A stretch of DNA of 35,066 bases from an uncultured Myxococcales bacterium (GTDB taxonomy: Bacteria > Myxococcota_A > UBA9042): the NCBI GenBank assembly GCA_903850505.1, contig CAINLT010000306.1, forward strand, positions 1 through 35,066, written 5' to 3'. How positions within the stretch are numbered: the stretch's first letter is position 1; each line of letters opens with the position of its first letter. This document shows positions 18,014 through 26,398 of the stretch, in pieces. A program made the position numbers and the translations under genes. The notes below the pieces were generated by a model, which searched no databases, had not been told where the DNA came from, and worked only from the letters and a program-made list of their open reading frames with translations.

Positions 18014-18847
18014 CTACACCGGCCAGGCCGCCTGCGCCGCCAGCAGGTCCAGATGCCGCGCGCGCACCAGCACTGCCTCGGGCGATCGCGCCAGCGCCGT
18101 CGCCAGTTCGCCGAGCGGCGTCGGTGCCGCGTGCCCGGACCGCACGAGGACGTCCTCCGCGTGCGACCACGCCTTGCCATGATGCGCCGGCAGCGGCGGC
18201 CGCTTGCCCACTGGCCGCGGCTGCCACTGGCCGCGGAGCGCCATCGCGATCGCCACCTTGCCGCGCGTCGTCTCGCTGCGCGCCTGCGCCCGCCGCAGGT
18301 TGAACCAGGCATTGGGGCCGTCCAGCAGCGCATTCACGTGACCGAGCTCGGCATCAGTCAGCCACGGCGCCGCGTCCGGCTCCGGCTGGGAAGCAAGAAA
18401 CGCGGCGATGTGCAGCTCCAGCGTCGCCGGATGCAGGCCGGTCGCCCGCACCAGTTGTGGCATCGACAAGCGCGCTGCCAACAGCGCTGGCAGGTCGATC
18501 ACCCCGTTCGCCGGACGCGGCGTTGGGGCCAGATCGCCGATCGGGTGTGCGGCATTCCACAGCGCCGCCGCGACAAGCCGCACCGCCGCCAGCGACACCT
18601 GCAGTTCATTGGCCAGTTGGGTCATCGTCGGCGGTGCCTCGCGTTGCAGGGCGTCGGCGATCGCCGCGGCCTCGTCTGGCGCCACCCACGGCGCGGTGTC
18701 GGTCCGACCGGTCCGGCGCAGCCAGCGCAGCAGCGCTTGGACCACCGCGCTCGCCGACTTGCCCGTTTGCGCCGCCATCTCCGCCACCGGCGTTCCCACG
18801 GCGGCCATCTCCGCCACTTGCTTGGCCAACTTCGTCTCGTTCTCCAT
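18014..18847 (-). CDS. Uncharacterised protein with repeated helix-turn-helix-like segments
   Basis: A 277-residue protein, not recognised as a named family. The ATG at 18847 has GGAG 6 nt upstream, a very good site. At least four segments look like the first two helices of an HTH: VAEMAAQTGKSASAVVQALL near the N-terminus, TMTQLANELQVSLAAVRLVA, SMPQLVRATGLHPATLELHI and, near the C-terminus, PLGELATALARSPEAVLVRA. This suggests a chain of SANT/HTH-like modules and a DNA- or RNA-binding role. It precedes rsmB on the same strand with a 138-bp gap, and an upstream motif is shared with dprA. Confidence 0.6.
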   Translation of the reverse strand: MENETKLAKQVAEMAAVGTPVAEMAAQTGKSASAVVQALLRWLRRTGRTDTAPWVAPDEAAAIADALQREAPPTMTQLANELQVSLAAVRLVAAALWNAAHPIGDLAPTPRPANGVIDLPALLAARLSMPQLVRATGLHPATLELHIAAFLASQPEPDAAPWLTDAELGHVNALLDGPNAWFNLRRAQARSETTRGKVAIAMALRGQWQPRPVGKRPPLPAHHGKAWSHAEDVLVRSGHAAPTPLGELATALARSPEAVLVRARHLDLLAAQAAWPV

Positions 18848-18889
18848 CTGAATCTCCACGCAGCGGGCACAGGAATCGGCCCGACAAGT

Positions 18890-18918
18890 GGTATTCGCGC
18901 GCTGGCGGTTTTTGCCGC
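18890..18918 (-). repeat. Shared upstream motif, copy before the HTH-repeat gene
   Basis: Partner of the motif at 16499-16527: 23 of 29 bases are identical, with mismatches concentrated in the spacer. It ends 43 bp before the start codon at 18847. Confidence 0.4.
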
Positions 18919-18973
18919 GCTGCCGCCGCAAAATAAGTTGGCGATTGCCGCGCTGGCGCTTCCACGCTGCGGT

Positions 18974-19002
18974 TTGGGCGTTGCTGCATCGTGTGTTAGC
19001 CT
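18974..19002 (+). promoter_or_regulatory. Candidate promoter of the YbhN-like / lipoprotein pair
   Basis: -35 TTGGGC (18974-18979) and -10 TAGCCT (18997-19002) with a 17-bp spacer, 71 bp before the start codon at 19074. The -35 is half-consensus only. Confidence 0.4.
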
Positions 19003-19073
19003 AGCGATCGCGCTTGCGCCTGCGTCCAGCAACCGCGGCGGCGCGTTCGTTCACATTCAGCCTTTGCGAGATC

Positions 19074-20048
19074 ATGGCCACTTCTACCCGCGACCGTCTC
19101 CGTCAAATCGTGCCGTTCGTCGGTGCAGCGGCGCTGCTCGGCTATTTTTTCTGGTCGACCGACTGGCAGAAATTTGCCGCAGCCTTGAAATACGCAGACT
19201 TGGTCCGCTATACCATCGTGATCCTGACGACGACCGTGCTGGTCTGGCTCTACGACGCCTTCTGCCTCACTTGGCTGGTCGGCCGAACGCTGCGCGATCG
19301 CGGCCGTGTCCTCTCGTGGCGGACGTTCTTGCCGATCAAGGCCGCGAGCTATTACATCAACCTCATCAACTACCACGCCGCGACGCTGGCGATGGCGTGG
19401 CTGGTGGGCAAGCGCAAGAACGTGTCGTTCCTGGAGGCGACGGCGTCTCTGGCGCTGCTTTCCTACCTCGATCTCATCGTCGTTGCCGGCATGGTCGCGG
19501 TCGGCCTGATGCTGGCGCCCGACGTCGTGGCGGCGCAGCCGGGCCTGCAGGGTTGGCTCCAGGGCGTGACGGCGGTCGTCTTCGTCGGTGCGGTGACGAG
19601 CGTCCTGCTGCTGCAGTCGAACTGGAAGTTGCCGCTCCTCGTGCAGCTCCGTACGCTGCCGGTGCTGCGGCCGTTGGCGTCGCTCAAGCCCGGCGCGATG
19701 CTGGTCGGGATCGGGCTGCGGACCGGGCTCATCGTCGCCTACGTCGCGATCAACATGCAGCTGATGCTGTGCTTTGGCATGCAGCCGACGTGGGGTCGGA
19801 TGTTCGTCGTCATGCCGATCCTGACCATCATCGGCACCGTGCCGATCTCCGTCAGCGGTCTGGGCACGACGCAGGTGCCGATGCGCACGCTTTACGCCCC
19901 GTTCGTGGTCGACGGTCGCGATCCGTCGCCCGTGATCGATGCGTTTTCCACGTCGATGATCATCGGCTTTGTCGTCGTGCGCCTGCTTTTGGCCTTGCCG
20001 TACTTGCGCGGCATCCTGGCGGAGCTGCGCGAAAAGAAGATCGCCTGA
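19074..20048 (+). CDS. YbhN/UPF0104-like integral membrane protein (LPG synthase TM-region family)
   Basis: A 324-residue inner-membrane protein with about eight hydrophobic segments. The late segment TIIGTVPISVSGLGTTQ matches the conserved PxSxGGLGxxE-type signature of the lysylphosphatidylglycerol synthase transmembrane family (YbhN, AglD). No soluble LPG synthase domain is attached, so a flippase-like or lipid-related role is only inferred from the family. ATG 19074 (GCGAG before it) is preferred over an in-frame extension to 19014. The next gene starts 10 bp after its stop, indicating one operon. Confidence 0.7.
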   Translation: MATSTRDRLRQIVPFVGAAALLGYFFWSTDWQKFAAALKYADLVRYTIVILTTTVLVWLYDAFCLTWLVGRTLRDRGRVLSWRTFLPIKAASYYINLINYHAATLAMAWLVGKRKNVSFLEATASLALLSYLDLIVVAGMVAVGLMLAPDVVAAQPGLQGWLQGVTAVVFVGAVTSVLLLQSNWKLPLLVQLRTLPVLRPLASLKPGAMLVGIGLRTGLIVAYVAINMQLMLCFGMQPTWGRMFVVMPILTIIGTVPISVSGLGTTQVPMRTLYAPFVVDGRDPSPVIDAFSTSMIIGFVVVRLLLALPYLRGILAELREKKIA

Positions 20049-20058
20049 CGGAGGCTGC

Positions 20059-21723
20059 ATGCGCGGCGTACGCTGGTTCAGTGGCGTGGGTTTCATCCTG
20101 ATCAGTTGCGGCAGCACGCCGTCCCCGGTCGTCGGCGACGGCGGCAACAGCGGCGCCGCGACCGATGACACCGCGATGGACGCCGGAACTGACGCCAGCA
20201 CGGTCGACGACGGCAGCGTGGCGTCCGACAGCAGCGGCAGCGACGCCGTGAGCGTCGGTCCATGCCACCCGGGCTTTCAGGTCGACGGCCAAAACGCCGG
20301 CTGGCAGAACGGCGCGGGCTGCGGCGAATACGCGACGACCGGCAGCGTCCAGGGCATGAATGGCACCTACTACGCGGCGCGCCCCGCAGTCGGCGCAATG
20401 CAGTTCTTTGCCGACTGGAGCTGGCGCAGCGACGGCGATCTTTGCGGCACCATGTTCAGCCGCGCACGGTTCTCGACCGGCAACGGCAAGCAGCATTGGC
20501 AGATCAAGATCTTCGCCGACAAGCACAACGAGACGCTGCGCAACGGCATGGCGTGGACGGGCGCGCATCAGGCGGGCTACAGCTTTGGCGCATCGGTGAC
20601 CCAGAGCCTGCCGCATCCGCAGTTCGAATTTCGCCTGGACGCGGTGCCAGTGGGGCAGATCGCCATCTTGCTGCACGGTCCCGACAAGGCGGCCAACCTG
20701 AAGGATGACCCCGCGACCCAGCCGGGTTGCTCGCAGCCGGGGAATGCCCTGGTGCTGGAGCCGACCGTGTTGTTGGCGCAGATGTCGGCGACCGGCCTGA
20801 CGTCGCTCACGCCTGCGCAAGCGCTGATCGCGGTGACGGTCGACAAGCCGCAGACGGCGGTCGATGAGATCGTGACGGTCTGGGGCGCGTTCTTTGGCGC
20901 GACGGCGGGCACGGCGATGGTCAACGATGCGCCGGCGCAGGTCGTCGATTGGCAGCCTGGCGCGGTCAAGCTGAAGATGCCGATGATGGCGGCGGCTGAG
21001 GGCAAGATCGTGCTGACGACCGCCGATGGCAAGGCCAGCAACCCGCTCTTTGTCGCGGTCAAGGCGCCGCCCGATCCCGCGCAATGCCAGGGCAAGAATC
21101 CGGGCACGCCGTGCGACGATGGCCTGAGTTGCACCAAGAACGACACGTGCAAGGCCGGCAAGTGCGCCGGTTCAGACACGTGCCTCGCCAACAGCCCATG
21201 CGCGGCCGCGACGTGCAGCGCCGGCAGCGACTGCGTGGAATCGCCGCTGGGCGCCGGCATGCCTTGCGCGGGCGGCAAATGCGTCGGGTTTTGCGGTGCC
21301 GCGGGCGTGTGCACGGTCGACGTCAACACCCTTGTCTGTGACGACAGCAACCCGTGCACTCAGGAAATCTGCAACGCGTCAGGCTGCGCCCACAGCGCCA
21401 TCAGCGACGGCACGGCGTGCGACGACGCCAACGTCTGCACGGACAACGACGCGTGCAAGGCCGCCACGTGCGCAGGCAGCGCCAAGGACTGCAACGACAA
21501 CGACGCGTGCACGGTGGACAAGTGCGAAGCCGGCAAGGGCTGCGTCTACCCGAGCGCGTGCGACGACGGCAACCCGTGCACGATCGACAGCTGTCAGGCC
21601 GGCAAATGCGCCGTCACCAACCTGGCGGACACGACCGGCTGCGATGATCTGGATCCGTGCACGACCAACGGCCACTGTTCCGGCGGCAAGTGCCTGAGCA
21701 CGCCAGTCCCGGGCTGCAAGTAG
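20059..21723 (+). CDS. Secreted lipoprotein with IPT-like domain and cysteine-rich repeats
   Basis: 554 residues, started at an ATG with GGAGG 5 nt upstream. A short signal peptide ends in a lipobox (LISC, Cys17), so it is a predicted lipoprotein. A flexible Asp/Ser/Gly/Thr-rich linker follows (about 20-75). A middle domain of unknown type comes next. Residues about 260-335 look like an IPT/TIG immunoglobulin-like domain. From about 340 on there are many Cys-rich units of the CDDGNPCTxDxC type, ending close to the C-terminus. Such units are typical of cell-surface proteins of Myxococcota and relatives. Function unknown. Confidence 0.78.
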   Translation: MRGVRWFSGVGFILISCGSTPSPVVGDGGNSGAATDDTAMDAGTDASTVDDGSVASDSSGSDAVSVGPCHPGFQVDGQNAGWQNGAGCGEYATTGSVQGMNGTYYAARPAVGAMQFFADWSWRSDGDLCGTMFSRARFSTGNGKQHWQIKIFADKHNETLRNGMAWTGAHQAGYSFGASVTQSLPHPQFEFRLDAVPVGQIAILLHGPDKAANLKDDPATQPGCSQPGNALVLEPTVLLAQMSATGLTSLTPAQALIAVTVDKPQTAVDEIVTVWGAFFGATAGTAMVNDAPAQVVDWQPGAVKLKMPMMAAAEGKIVLTTADGKASNPLFVAVKAPPDPAQCQGKNPGTPCDDGLSCTKNDTCKAGKCAGSDTCLANSPCAAATCSAGSDCVESPLGAGMPCAGGKCVGFCGAAGVCTVDVNTLVCDDSNPCTQEICNASGCAHSAISDGTACDDANVCTDNDACKAATCAGSAKDCNDNDACTVDKCEAGKGCVYPSACDDGNPCTIDSCQAGKCAVTNLADTTGCDDLDPCTTNGHCSGGKCLSTPVPGCK

Positions 21724-21749
21724 GTCGAGCGGATCAGCGGGATTGGCGG

Positions 21750-22841
21750 CTAGAGCCAAGTCGCCTTGGGCACCAGCGGCAGGAGCGCGGACGCCGACAG
21801 TTCGCTCACCAGCGTGAGCACGCGGTCACGGGACACGACATGCAGCAGGTGCAGGCCGGCGCGCTGGTCCAGCAACACCCCGGAATCGTGGTTGTCAGGC
21901 GCGGTTGCCGCCACTTCCGGATCGTCGACGTCGGCCACTTTGGCGCGGCTGAATACGGTCAGCGGCGTGCCATACGCGCGGTAGCTGTAGATCACCACGA
22001 GCTGCGGTCCGAGCACGGCCAGACGCGCGCCGAGCAGCTCGACGCCCGCGCCCTCTGACAGCGGCAGCGGTGGCACCATGGCCGGCGCACCGTTCACAGT
22101 CGGCATCCGCTGGGCGAGGTAGCGCTGCACCTTCGTCGCGGGCCCGCCCACTTCCGGCGGCAACTGCGCGGCGTGGACGCGCGCCATCGTGCGCAGGCTG
22201 GCATCGGAGCGCACGGCGCCAAACGGGCTGTGGTCGACCAGCGACGACGGCTGGATTGCCCCACGCAGCACTTCACCGGAGTCATTGGCGTTGGCCGAAA
22301 CCAGCTGCAGGCCGCCCGCAGCCGGATTGCCGTGTACGGGCTGGCCACGGTTCAGGTTCTGCGGTGGTTGTTGGGCCTGCATCGCCACGAGCGGCATGCG
22401 GTTGAGCAGCGCCGGCGCGTGGGCGAGCTGCTGTTGCGCCTTGTTCAAGGGCGTCGCTTGCGCCACGACGATCGGCGAGCGCCCGGCTTGCGCGACGACG
22501 ATCTGCGCGTGCGGCTTGTCCGACGCCACGCGCCATTGCCAGCCGACGATGGCGACCGTCACCGAGGCGGCGATCGCCATCGGCACGACGACTGTCGTCA
22601 CTGATCGGCGCTGTTGGACGCAATCCATGCGCGCCTGCAGCCGCAGCTTCAGATCCGCGCACGGCGCCTCAACCGCGCCCAGCTTGGCGCGCACCATGTC
22701 GCGAAACAGGGCATCGCGCTCGACGGCTTCGCGACAGGGCGGACACATCCGCACGTGCGTTTCAAATTCCCCGCGCTCGCGGCCGTCAAACTCCGCGTCG
22801 AGGTATGTGTAGGCGAATTTCTGCACGTCCTGACAGTTCAT
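21750..22841 (-). CDS. Anti-sigma factor with N-terminal zinc-finger domain
   Basis: A 363-residue membrane-spanning anti-sigma factor. The N-terminal ZAS-type domain has Cys3, His29, Cys33 and Cys36 (HxxxCxxC). One transmembrane helix lies near residues 85-105, followed by a Gln/Pro-rich linker and an uncharacterised extracytoplasmic region. ATG 22841 has AGGGG upstream. It lies 42 bp behind the ECF sigma gene on the same strand, the usual sigma/anti-sigma arrangement, so it very likely inhibits that sigma factor until a cell-envelope or redox signal arrives. Confidence 0.8.
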   Translation of the reverse strand: MNCQDVQKFAYTYLDAEFDGRERGEFETHVRMCPPCREAVERDALFRDMVRAKLGAVEAPCADLKLRLQARMDCVQQRRSVTTVVVPMAIAASVTVAIVGWQWRVASDKPHAQIVVAQAGRSPIVVAQATPLNKAQQQLAHAPALLNRMPLVAMQAQQPPQNLNRGQPVHGNPAAGGLQLVSANANDSGEVLRGAIQPSSLVDHSPFGAVRSDASLRTMARVHAAQLPPEVGGPATKVQRYLAQRMPTVNGAPAMVPPLPLSEGAGVELLGARLAVLGPQLVVIYSYRAYGTPLTVFSRAKVADVDDPEVAATAPDNHDSGVLLDQRAGLHLLHVVSRDRVLTLVSELSASALLPLVPKATWL

Positions 22842-22883
22842 CGCACGCCCCTTAGCCCCCAAGATCCACTGACTTCCCTTGGA

Positions 22884-23528
22884 CTAACCGACCTTCTTGG
22901 CGCGCATCCGGAACGCATCCAGATCCGCCACGCCCTCTTCCGCCACGGGCGGCTTGGTCACGATGCCCTCCTGAATGGCATGCGTCAGCAGGCGCTTCTG
23001 CATCGCTTTGCGGGCCCGGAACAGGCGGCTCATCACCGTACCGACTGGGCAATCGACCACTTCCGCGATCTCCTTGTAGGAGAAGTCATGGAGATCGGCC
23101 AGCAGCAGCACCGTGCGGAATTCCGGCGGCAGGGCATCCAGTGCTTCGGTCACGTGCTTGGACACCACGCCGTCGAGCAGTTGCATGTCGATCGGCCGGT
23201 AAATGCCGCGATCCTGCGCGCTCTCCGCCATGGCGAGCTCCAGCTCGGGCATCTCGGAATCGATCGGATTGTGGCGCTTGCGACTGCGCCGCAGGTTGAA
23301 AAACGTGTTGGTGAGGATGCGGAACAGCCAAGCACGGCAGTTGGTGCCGGGCTGGTACGACGCGAAGTTGCTCAGCGCCTTGATGTAGGTTTCCTGCACC
23401 AGATCATCGGCGTCGGCGCCGTCGCGACAGAGGTGCAGCGCGTAGGCGTGCAGCGCGTCCAGATGCGGCAGTGCCTCGCGCTCAAAGGCGTCGCGTTGGC
23501 GTTTTTGGCTGGAAAACAGACTGATCAT
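22884..23528 (-). CDS. ECF (RpoE-like) sigma factor
   Basis: A 214-residue group 4 sigma factor. Region 2 has DADDLVQETYIKALSNF and the promoter-melting segment CRAWLFRILTNTFFNLRR. Region 4 has LPPEFRTVLLLADLHDFSYK and the HTH CPVGTVMSRLFRARKAMQ. ATG 23528 has GGAGGA upstream; a longer frame reaching 23624 lacks support. It is paired with the downstream anti-sigma gene and probably reads its own promoter, a candidate for which lies at 23575-23600. Confidence 0.92.
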   Translation of the reverse strand: MISLFSSQKRQRDAFEREALPHLDALHAYALHLCRDGADADDLVQETYIKALSNFASYQPGTNCRAWLFRILTNTFFNLRRSRKRHNPIDSEMPELELAMAESAQDRGIYRPIDMQLLDGVVSKHVTEALDALPPEFRTVLLLADLHDFSYKEIAEVVDCPVGTVMSRLFRARKAMQKRLLTHAIQEGIVTKPPVAEEGVADLDAFRMRAKKVG

Positions 23529-23574
23529 GAAGGTCCTCCGGAGTGTCAGGCTACGAAGCCCGCACCTTGTATGC

Positions 23575-23600
23575 AACGCACAGGTCGCAGATTCTATTCC
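23575..23600 (-). promoter_or_regulatory. Candidate ECF-type promoter upstream of the sigma factor
   Basis: On the minus strand GGAATA (23595-23600) and CGTT (23575-23578) are separated by 16 bp, as in GGAAC-N16/17-CGTT promoters of ECF sigma factors. It is 47 bp before the sigma start codon, fitting autoregulation. Confidence 0.45.
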
Positions 23601-23628
23601 GGACAAAAAAAGACCGTCTTCCACTTTG

Positions 23629-23988
23629 TCAAAAGGCCGGCACGTCCAGCCAGCGCGTTGTCTGCGATCGGCCGTCGATGGCGACGAGGATCACCGCCAT
23701 TTCAATCCCGTCCAGCTCTTCCTGATCGGCAAAATGCTTGGCCATTTTGCGCAGCCTTGCCAGTTGCGCGCGGCTCACCCGCTCGGTCTCCGGCAGCTCG
23801 CCGCGCCGCGCCTTGACCTCCAGGATCAGCGCCTCGCGCTTGCCGTCGCGCGTCCGCAGGCACACCACATCCGCTTCGCCGCCCGCGATCGGCACGTTGG
23901 TCCGCCACGGCTGCCAGCCGAGCCGCTCCGCCAGCTTCACCGCGATCAGCTCGCCCGCCTGGCCGGTCTGTTGGTTGGTCGGCTTCAA
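23629..23988 (-). CDS. YraN/UPF0102 family nuclease-like protein
   Basis: A 119-residue protein of the YraN family, which has a restriction-endonuclease-like fold and usually sits beside rnhB. The pattern TGQAGELIAVKLAERLGW, then GGEADVVC and LILEVKARRGELPE, matches the GE..D....E.K nuclease core. The start is a TTG at 23988 that overlaps the rnhB stop (TTGA), with AAGGA 8 nt upstream; no ATG or GTG lies in the right place. A role in DNA processing or recombination is suspected for the family but not proven. Confidence 0.82.
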   Translation of the reverse strand: MKPTNQQTGQAGELIAVKLAERLGWQPWRTNVPIAGGEADVVCLRTRDGKREALILEVKARRGELPETERVSRAQLARLRKMAKHFADQEELDGIEMAVILVAIDGRSQTTRWLDVPAF

Positions 23989-24689
23989 AACAGCGATCCT
24001 TGGGCTTTGTCGACAGCCAGAAGCGCGGCGACGGGCGCAAAACTCCGCCGGTGCTCTGGGCAGGGGCCAAGCTGCGTCAGCGCCGCAAGATGCTGCGGCA
24101 CCGGATAGCCCTTGTGCACGGCAAAACCATAGCCTGGATAGCGGATTTCCAGCGCTTCCATGTACGCATCGCGCGCCAGCTTGGCGAGGATCGACGCCGC
24201 CGCGATCGCCCGCGACCGGCTGTCGCCCTTCACCACCGTCTTTTGCAGCAGCGTCAAGCCCGGCACCGGCATGTGGCCATCGACAAGCACCACCGCCGGA
24301 TCCGCCACCCCGCGCTCCCGCAGTTGCTGTTGCACTTGCGCTACGGCCTGGCCCATCGCCCACAGCGACGCGCCGAGAATGTTGCGGCTATCGATCTGGC
24401 CGACGTCGCCAAACACCACGGCAAAAGCGATCGCCTGTTGTTCGATCAGCGGCCCGAGCGCGACGCGCTGGGCGTGGCTTAGCAGCTTGGAGTCGTTCAA
24501 CCCGGGCAGGCTGGCGTCATCGCGCAAGATCACCGCCGCCGTGACGACCGGCCCAGCGAGCGGTCCGCGCCCCACTTCATCCGTACCCAATACCGGCCAA
24601 AGCCCGATCGCGCGACAGTGATCTTCAGCCTCGCCGCAGCGCGCTTTGGCGGTCAACGGCAGGTCCAGGGCGTGGGGGCGATGACGCAT
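23985..24689 (-). CDS. rnhB: Ribonuclease HII
   Basis: Cleaves the RNA strand of RNA-DNA hybrids and initiates ribonucleotide excision; cytosolic, 234 residues. The D-E-D-D metal site is complete: Asp37 and Glu38 in GTDEVGRGPLAG, Asp137 in VLVDGHM, and Asp174 in SILAKLARDAYM. The ATG at 24689 lacks a clear ribosome site, but the frame upstream offers nothing better. Translationally coupled to yraN. Confidence 0.94.
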   Translation of the reverse strand: MRHRPHALDLPLTAKARCGEAEDHCRAIGLWPVLGTDEVGRGPLAGPVVTAAVILRDDASLPGLNDSKLLSHAQRVALGPLIEQQAIAFAVVFGDVGQIDSRNILGASLWAMGQAVAQVQQQLRERGVADPAVVLVDGHMPVPGLTLLQKTVVKGDSRSRAIAAASILAKLARDAYMEALEIRYPGYGFAVHKGYPVPQHLAALTQLGPCPEHRRSFAPVAALLAVDKAQGSLF

Positions 24690-24715
24690 GAGGGGAGTCT
24701 GGCATTGCGCAGCGC

Positions 24716-24744
24716 TTGTCGTCCAGCCCGCGCCGTGTTATCCG
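24716..24744 (+). promoter_or_regulatory. Candidate ychF promoter
   Basis: -35 TTGTCG (24716-24721), 17-bp spacer, -10 TATCCG (24739-24744), 44 bp before the ychF start codon. Confidence 0.4.
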
Positions 24745-24788
24745 CGCCCCGCCTGTTCGCGGGTTCGACACGAAAAACGGAGTTCATC

Positions 24789-25886
24789 ATGGGTCTTGCT
24801 TGCGGTATCGTCGGTCTGCCAAATGTCGGAAAATCGACGCTTTTCAACGCGTTGACGAATGCGGGCGCCCAGGCCGCCAACTATCCCTTCTGCACGATCG
24901 ACCCGAACGTCGGCGTTGTGCCCGTGCGCGATGCCCGGCTGGACCGGATCGCCAAGATCGTGGGCACGCCGACGATCATCTACGCCACGATGGAATTCGT
25001 CGACATTGCCGGCCTGGTCAAAGGCGCGAGCAAGGGCGAAGGCCTGGGCAACAAGTTCCTGGCCAACATCCGCGAGACGGACGCGATCTGCCACGTGCTG
25101 CGCTGTTTTGAAGACGGCGACGTCGTGCACGTGGAAGGCAGCGTGAACCCGGTGCGGGACGCGGAGATCATCAACACGGAGCTCGCGCTGGCGGATCTGG
25201 ACGCGGTGGAGCGGCACCTGAAGAAGCAGGAGAAGCTGGCCAAGGGCGGCGACAAGGAAGCGGCGATCGAGGTGGGCGCGCTGGAGCGGATCTACGCCGC
25301 GCTCAATCAGGGCAAGCCCGCCCGCGCGGTGGAAGTGACCAAGGAGGAGGAGCCGCTGGTGCGCGCGCTGCAGCTGATGACGCGCAAGCCGATGCTGTAC
25401 GTGGCCAACACCGCGGATCCGACGCCGGGCCTCGCCAATCCCTTCGTCGAAGCGGTGAAGAAGCTGGCGGCGGCGGAAAACGCCGCGGTCGTGGAACTGT
25501 CCTGCCGGACGGAAGCCGAGATCGCTGAGCTGGATGACCTCGCGGAGCGTCAGGAATTCCTCGCCGCGCTGGGCCTGGAAGAGTCGGGCCTCGATCGCCT
25601 GGCGCACGCGGCTTTCCAGCTGCTGGGCCTGCAGACCTATTTCACCGCCGGCGTGAAAGAAGCGCGCGCCTGGACGATTCGCCAGGGATGGACAGCGCCG
25701 CAAGCGGCGGGCGTGATTCACACCGATTTTGAGCGCGGCTTCATCAAGGCGGAGATCTACAGCTGCGATGACCTGTTCGCGCTGGGCAGCGAGAGCGCGG
25801 TGGCGAGCGCCGGCAAGAAGCGGATGGAAGGGAAGGAGTACGTGATGCGGGAAGGGGATGTGGTGAATTTCCGGTTTAATGTCTGA
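24789..25886 (+). CDS. ychF: YchF/OLA1 family ribosome-associated ATPase
   Basis: A 365-residue member of the OBG-related YchF family, which prefers ATP over GTP and binds ribosomes. G1 GLPNVGKS (9-16), then [11 protein letters not shown], the G3-region [16 protein letters not shown], and the C-terminal TGS domain ending in [13 protein letters not shown]. The ATG has GGAG 7 nt upstream. The last 15 bp of the gene (25872-25886) recur exactly at 26751-26765 and in degenerate form after each downstream module, so the 3' end of this housekeeping gene looks like the docking point of the accessory array. Confidence 0.96.
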   Translation: MGLACGIVGLPNVGKSTLFNALTNAGAQAANYPFCTIDPNVGVVPVRDARLDRIAKIVGTPTIIYATMEFVDIAGLVKGASKGEGLGNKFLANIRETDAICHVLRCFEDGDVVHVEGSVNPVRDAEIINTELALADLDAVERHLKKQEKLAKGGDKEAAIEVGALERIYAALNQGKPARAVEVTKEEEPLVRALQLMTRKPMLYVANTADPTPGLANPFVEAVKKLAAAENAAVVELSCRTEAEIAELDDLAERQEFLAALGLEESGLDRLAHAAFQLLGLQTYFTAGVKEARAWTIRQGWTAPQAAGVIHTDFERGFIKAEIYSCDDLFALGSESAVASAGKKRMEGKEYVMREGDVVNFRFNV

Positions 25887-26002
25887 AAACAAGGTGTTAC
25901 GCGGTGTCCCGACCGACGATTTTTCAGCGAGTGCTTTGGGCCACTGGCCGCGCGTGTACTCCAGTCTGGTACGTTCTGCCCGCTGCGCTGGAGGCTGGGA
26001 CG
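25872..26002. repeat. 131-bp repeat, copy 1 (ychF 3' end and downstream)
   Basis: Aligns without gaps to 27683-27813. Bases 25917-26002 (86 bp) are identical in both copies; the first 45 bp show 11 mismatches. It begins inside the ychF coding sequence and ends shortly before the higB-1 promoter. It contains no gene; small palindromes such as GGCCACTGGCC lie inside. Confidence 0.9.
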
Positions 26003-26033
26003 GTCACTTGAAGACAAGACCACACGAACACGC

Positions 26034-26062
26034 TTGCACGGTATCCATGTATCCGCTATCTT
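26034..26062 (+). promoter_or_regulatory. Promoter of higBA-1
   Basis: -35 TTGCAC (26034-26039), 17-bp spacer, -10 TATCTT (26057-26062), 36 bp before the higB-1 start. The spacer holds a direct repeat of GTATCC that could be part of the HigA operator. Confidence 0.5.
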
Positions 26063-26098
26063 CAGGCTGGACCGCACGTTGGCGGCGATGAGACAGGC

Positions 26099-26389
26099 GT
26101 GATCCGCAGCTTTGGCGACAAATGCACTGGGGACGTGTTCCACGGCCACGCGACCCGCGAGGTCAAGCGGCTCGATGCAGCACTCGTCAAGGCGACCGCT
26201 CGCAAGTTGGACGTGATCGTGGCGGCAGCGGCCGTTCAGGATCTTCGTTCGCCGCCGGGCAACCGCTTGGAAGCGTTGCACGGTGATCTGGAAGGCTGGT
26301 TGAGCATCCGTGTGAACGACCAGTGGCGGATCATCTTCCGCTGGGTCGACGGTCAGGCCGAGGACGTCAAGCTCGTGGACTACCATTAG
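26099..26389 (+). CDS. higB: HigB-type toxin (RelE/ParE superfamily), module 1
   Basis: A 96-residue predicted ribosome-dependent mRNA endonuclease. The family layout is clear: IRSFGDK opening, LRSPPGNRLEALHGD in the middle, and the closing SIRVNDQWRIIFRW ... VKLVDYH. The start is a GTG at 26099. It is followed 9 bp later by its antitoxin, the toxin-first order typical of higBA. About half of its residues match higB-2 at 27858. Confidence 0.9.
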   Translation: MIRSFGDKCTGDVFHGHATREVKRLDAALVKATARKLDVIVAAAAVQDLRSPPGNRLEALHGDLEGWLSIRVNDQWRIIFRWVDGQAEDVKLVDYH

Positions 26390-26398
26390 GAGGTCAAG

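Noticed and set aside
18848..19073. Small gene in the divergent region before 19074.
   Set aside because: Frames are short extensions of the neighbours without ribosome sites; only a weak promoter and the shared motif are seen.
23601..23628. Terminator after yraN (run of seven T on the minus strand).
   Set aside because: The bases before the T-run form only a stem with an impossibly small loop, so it is not reported.
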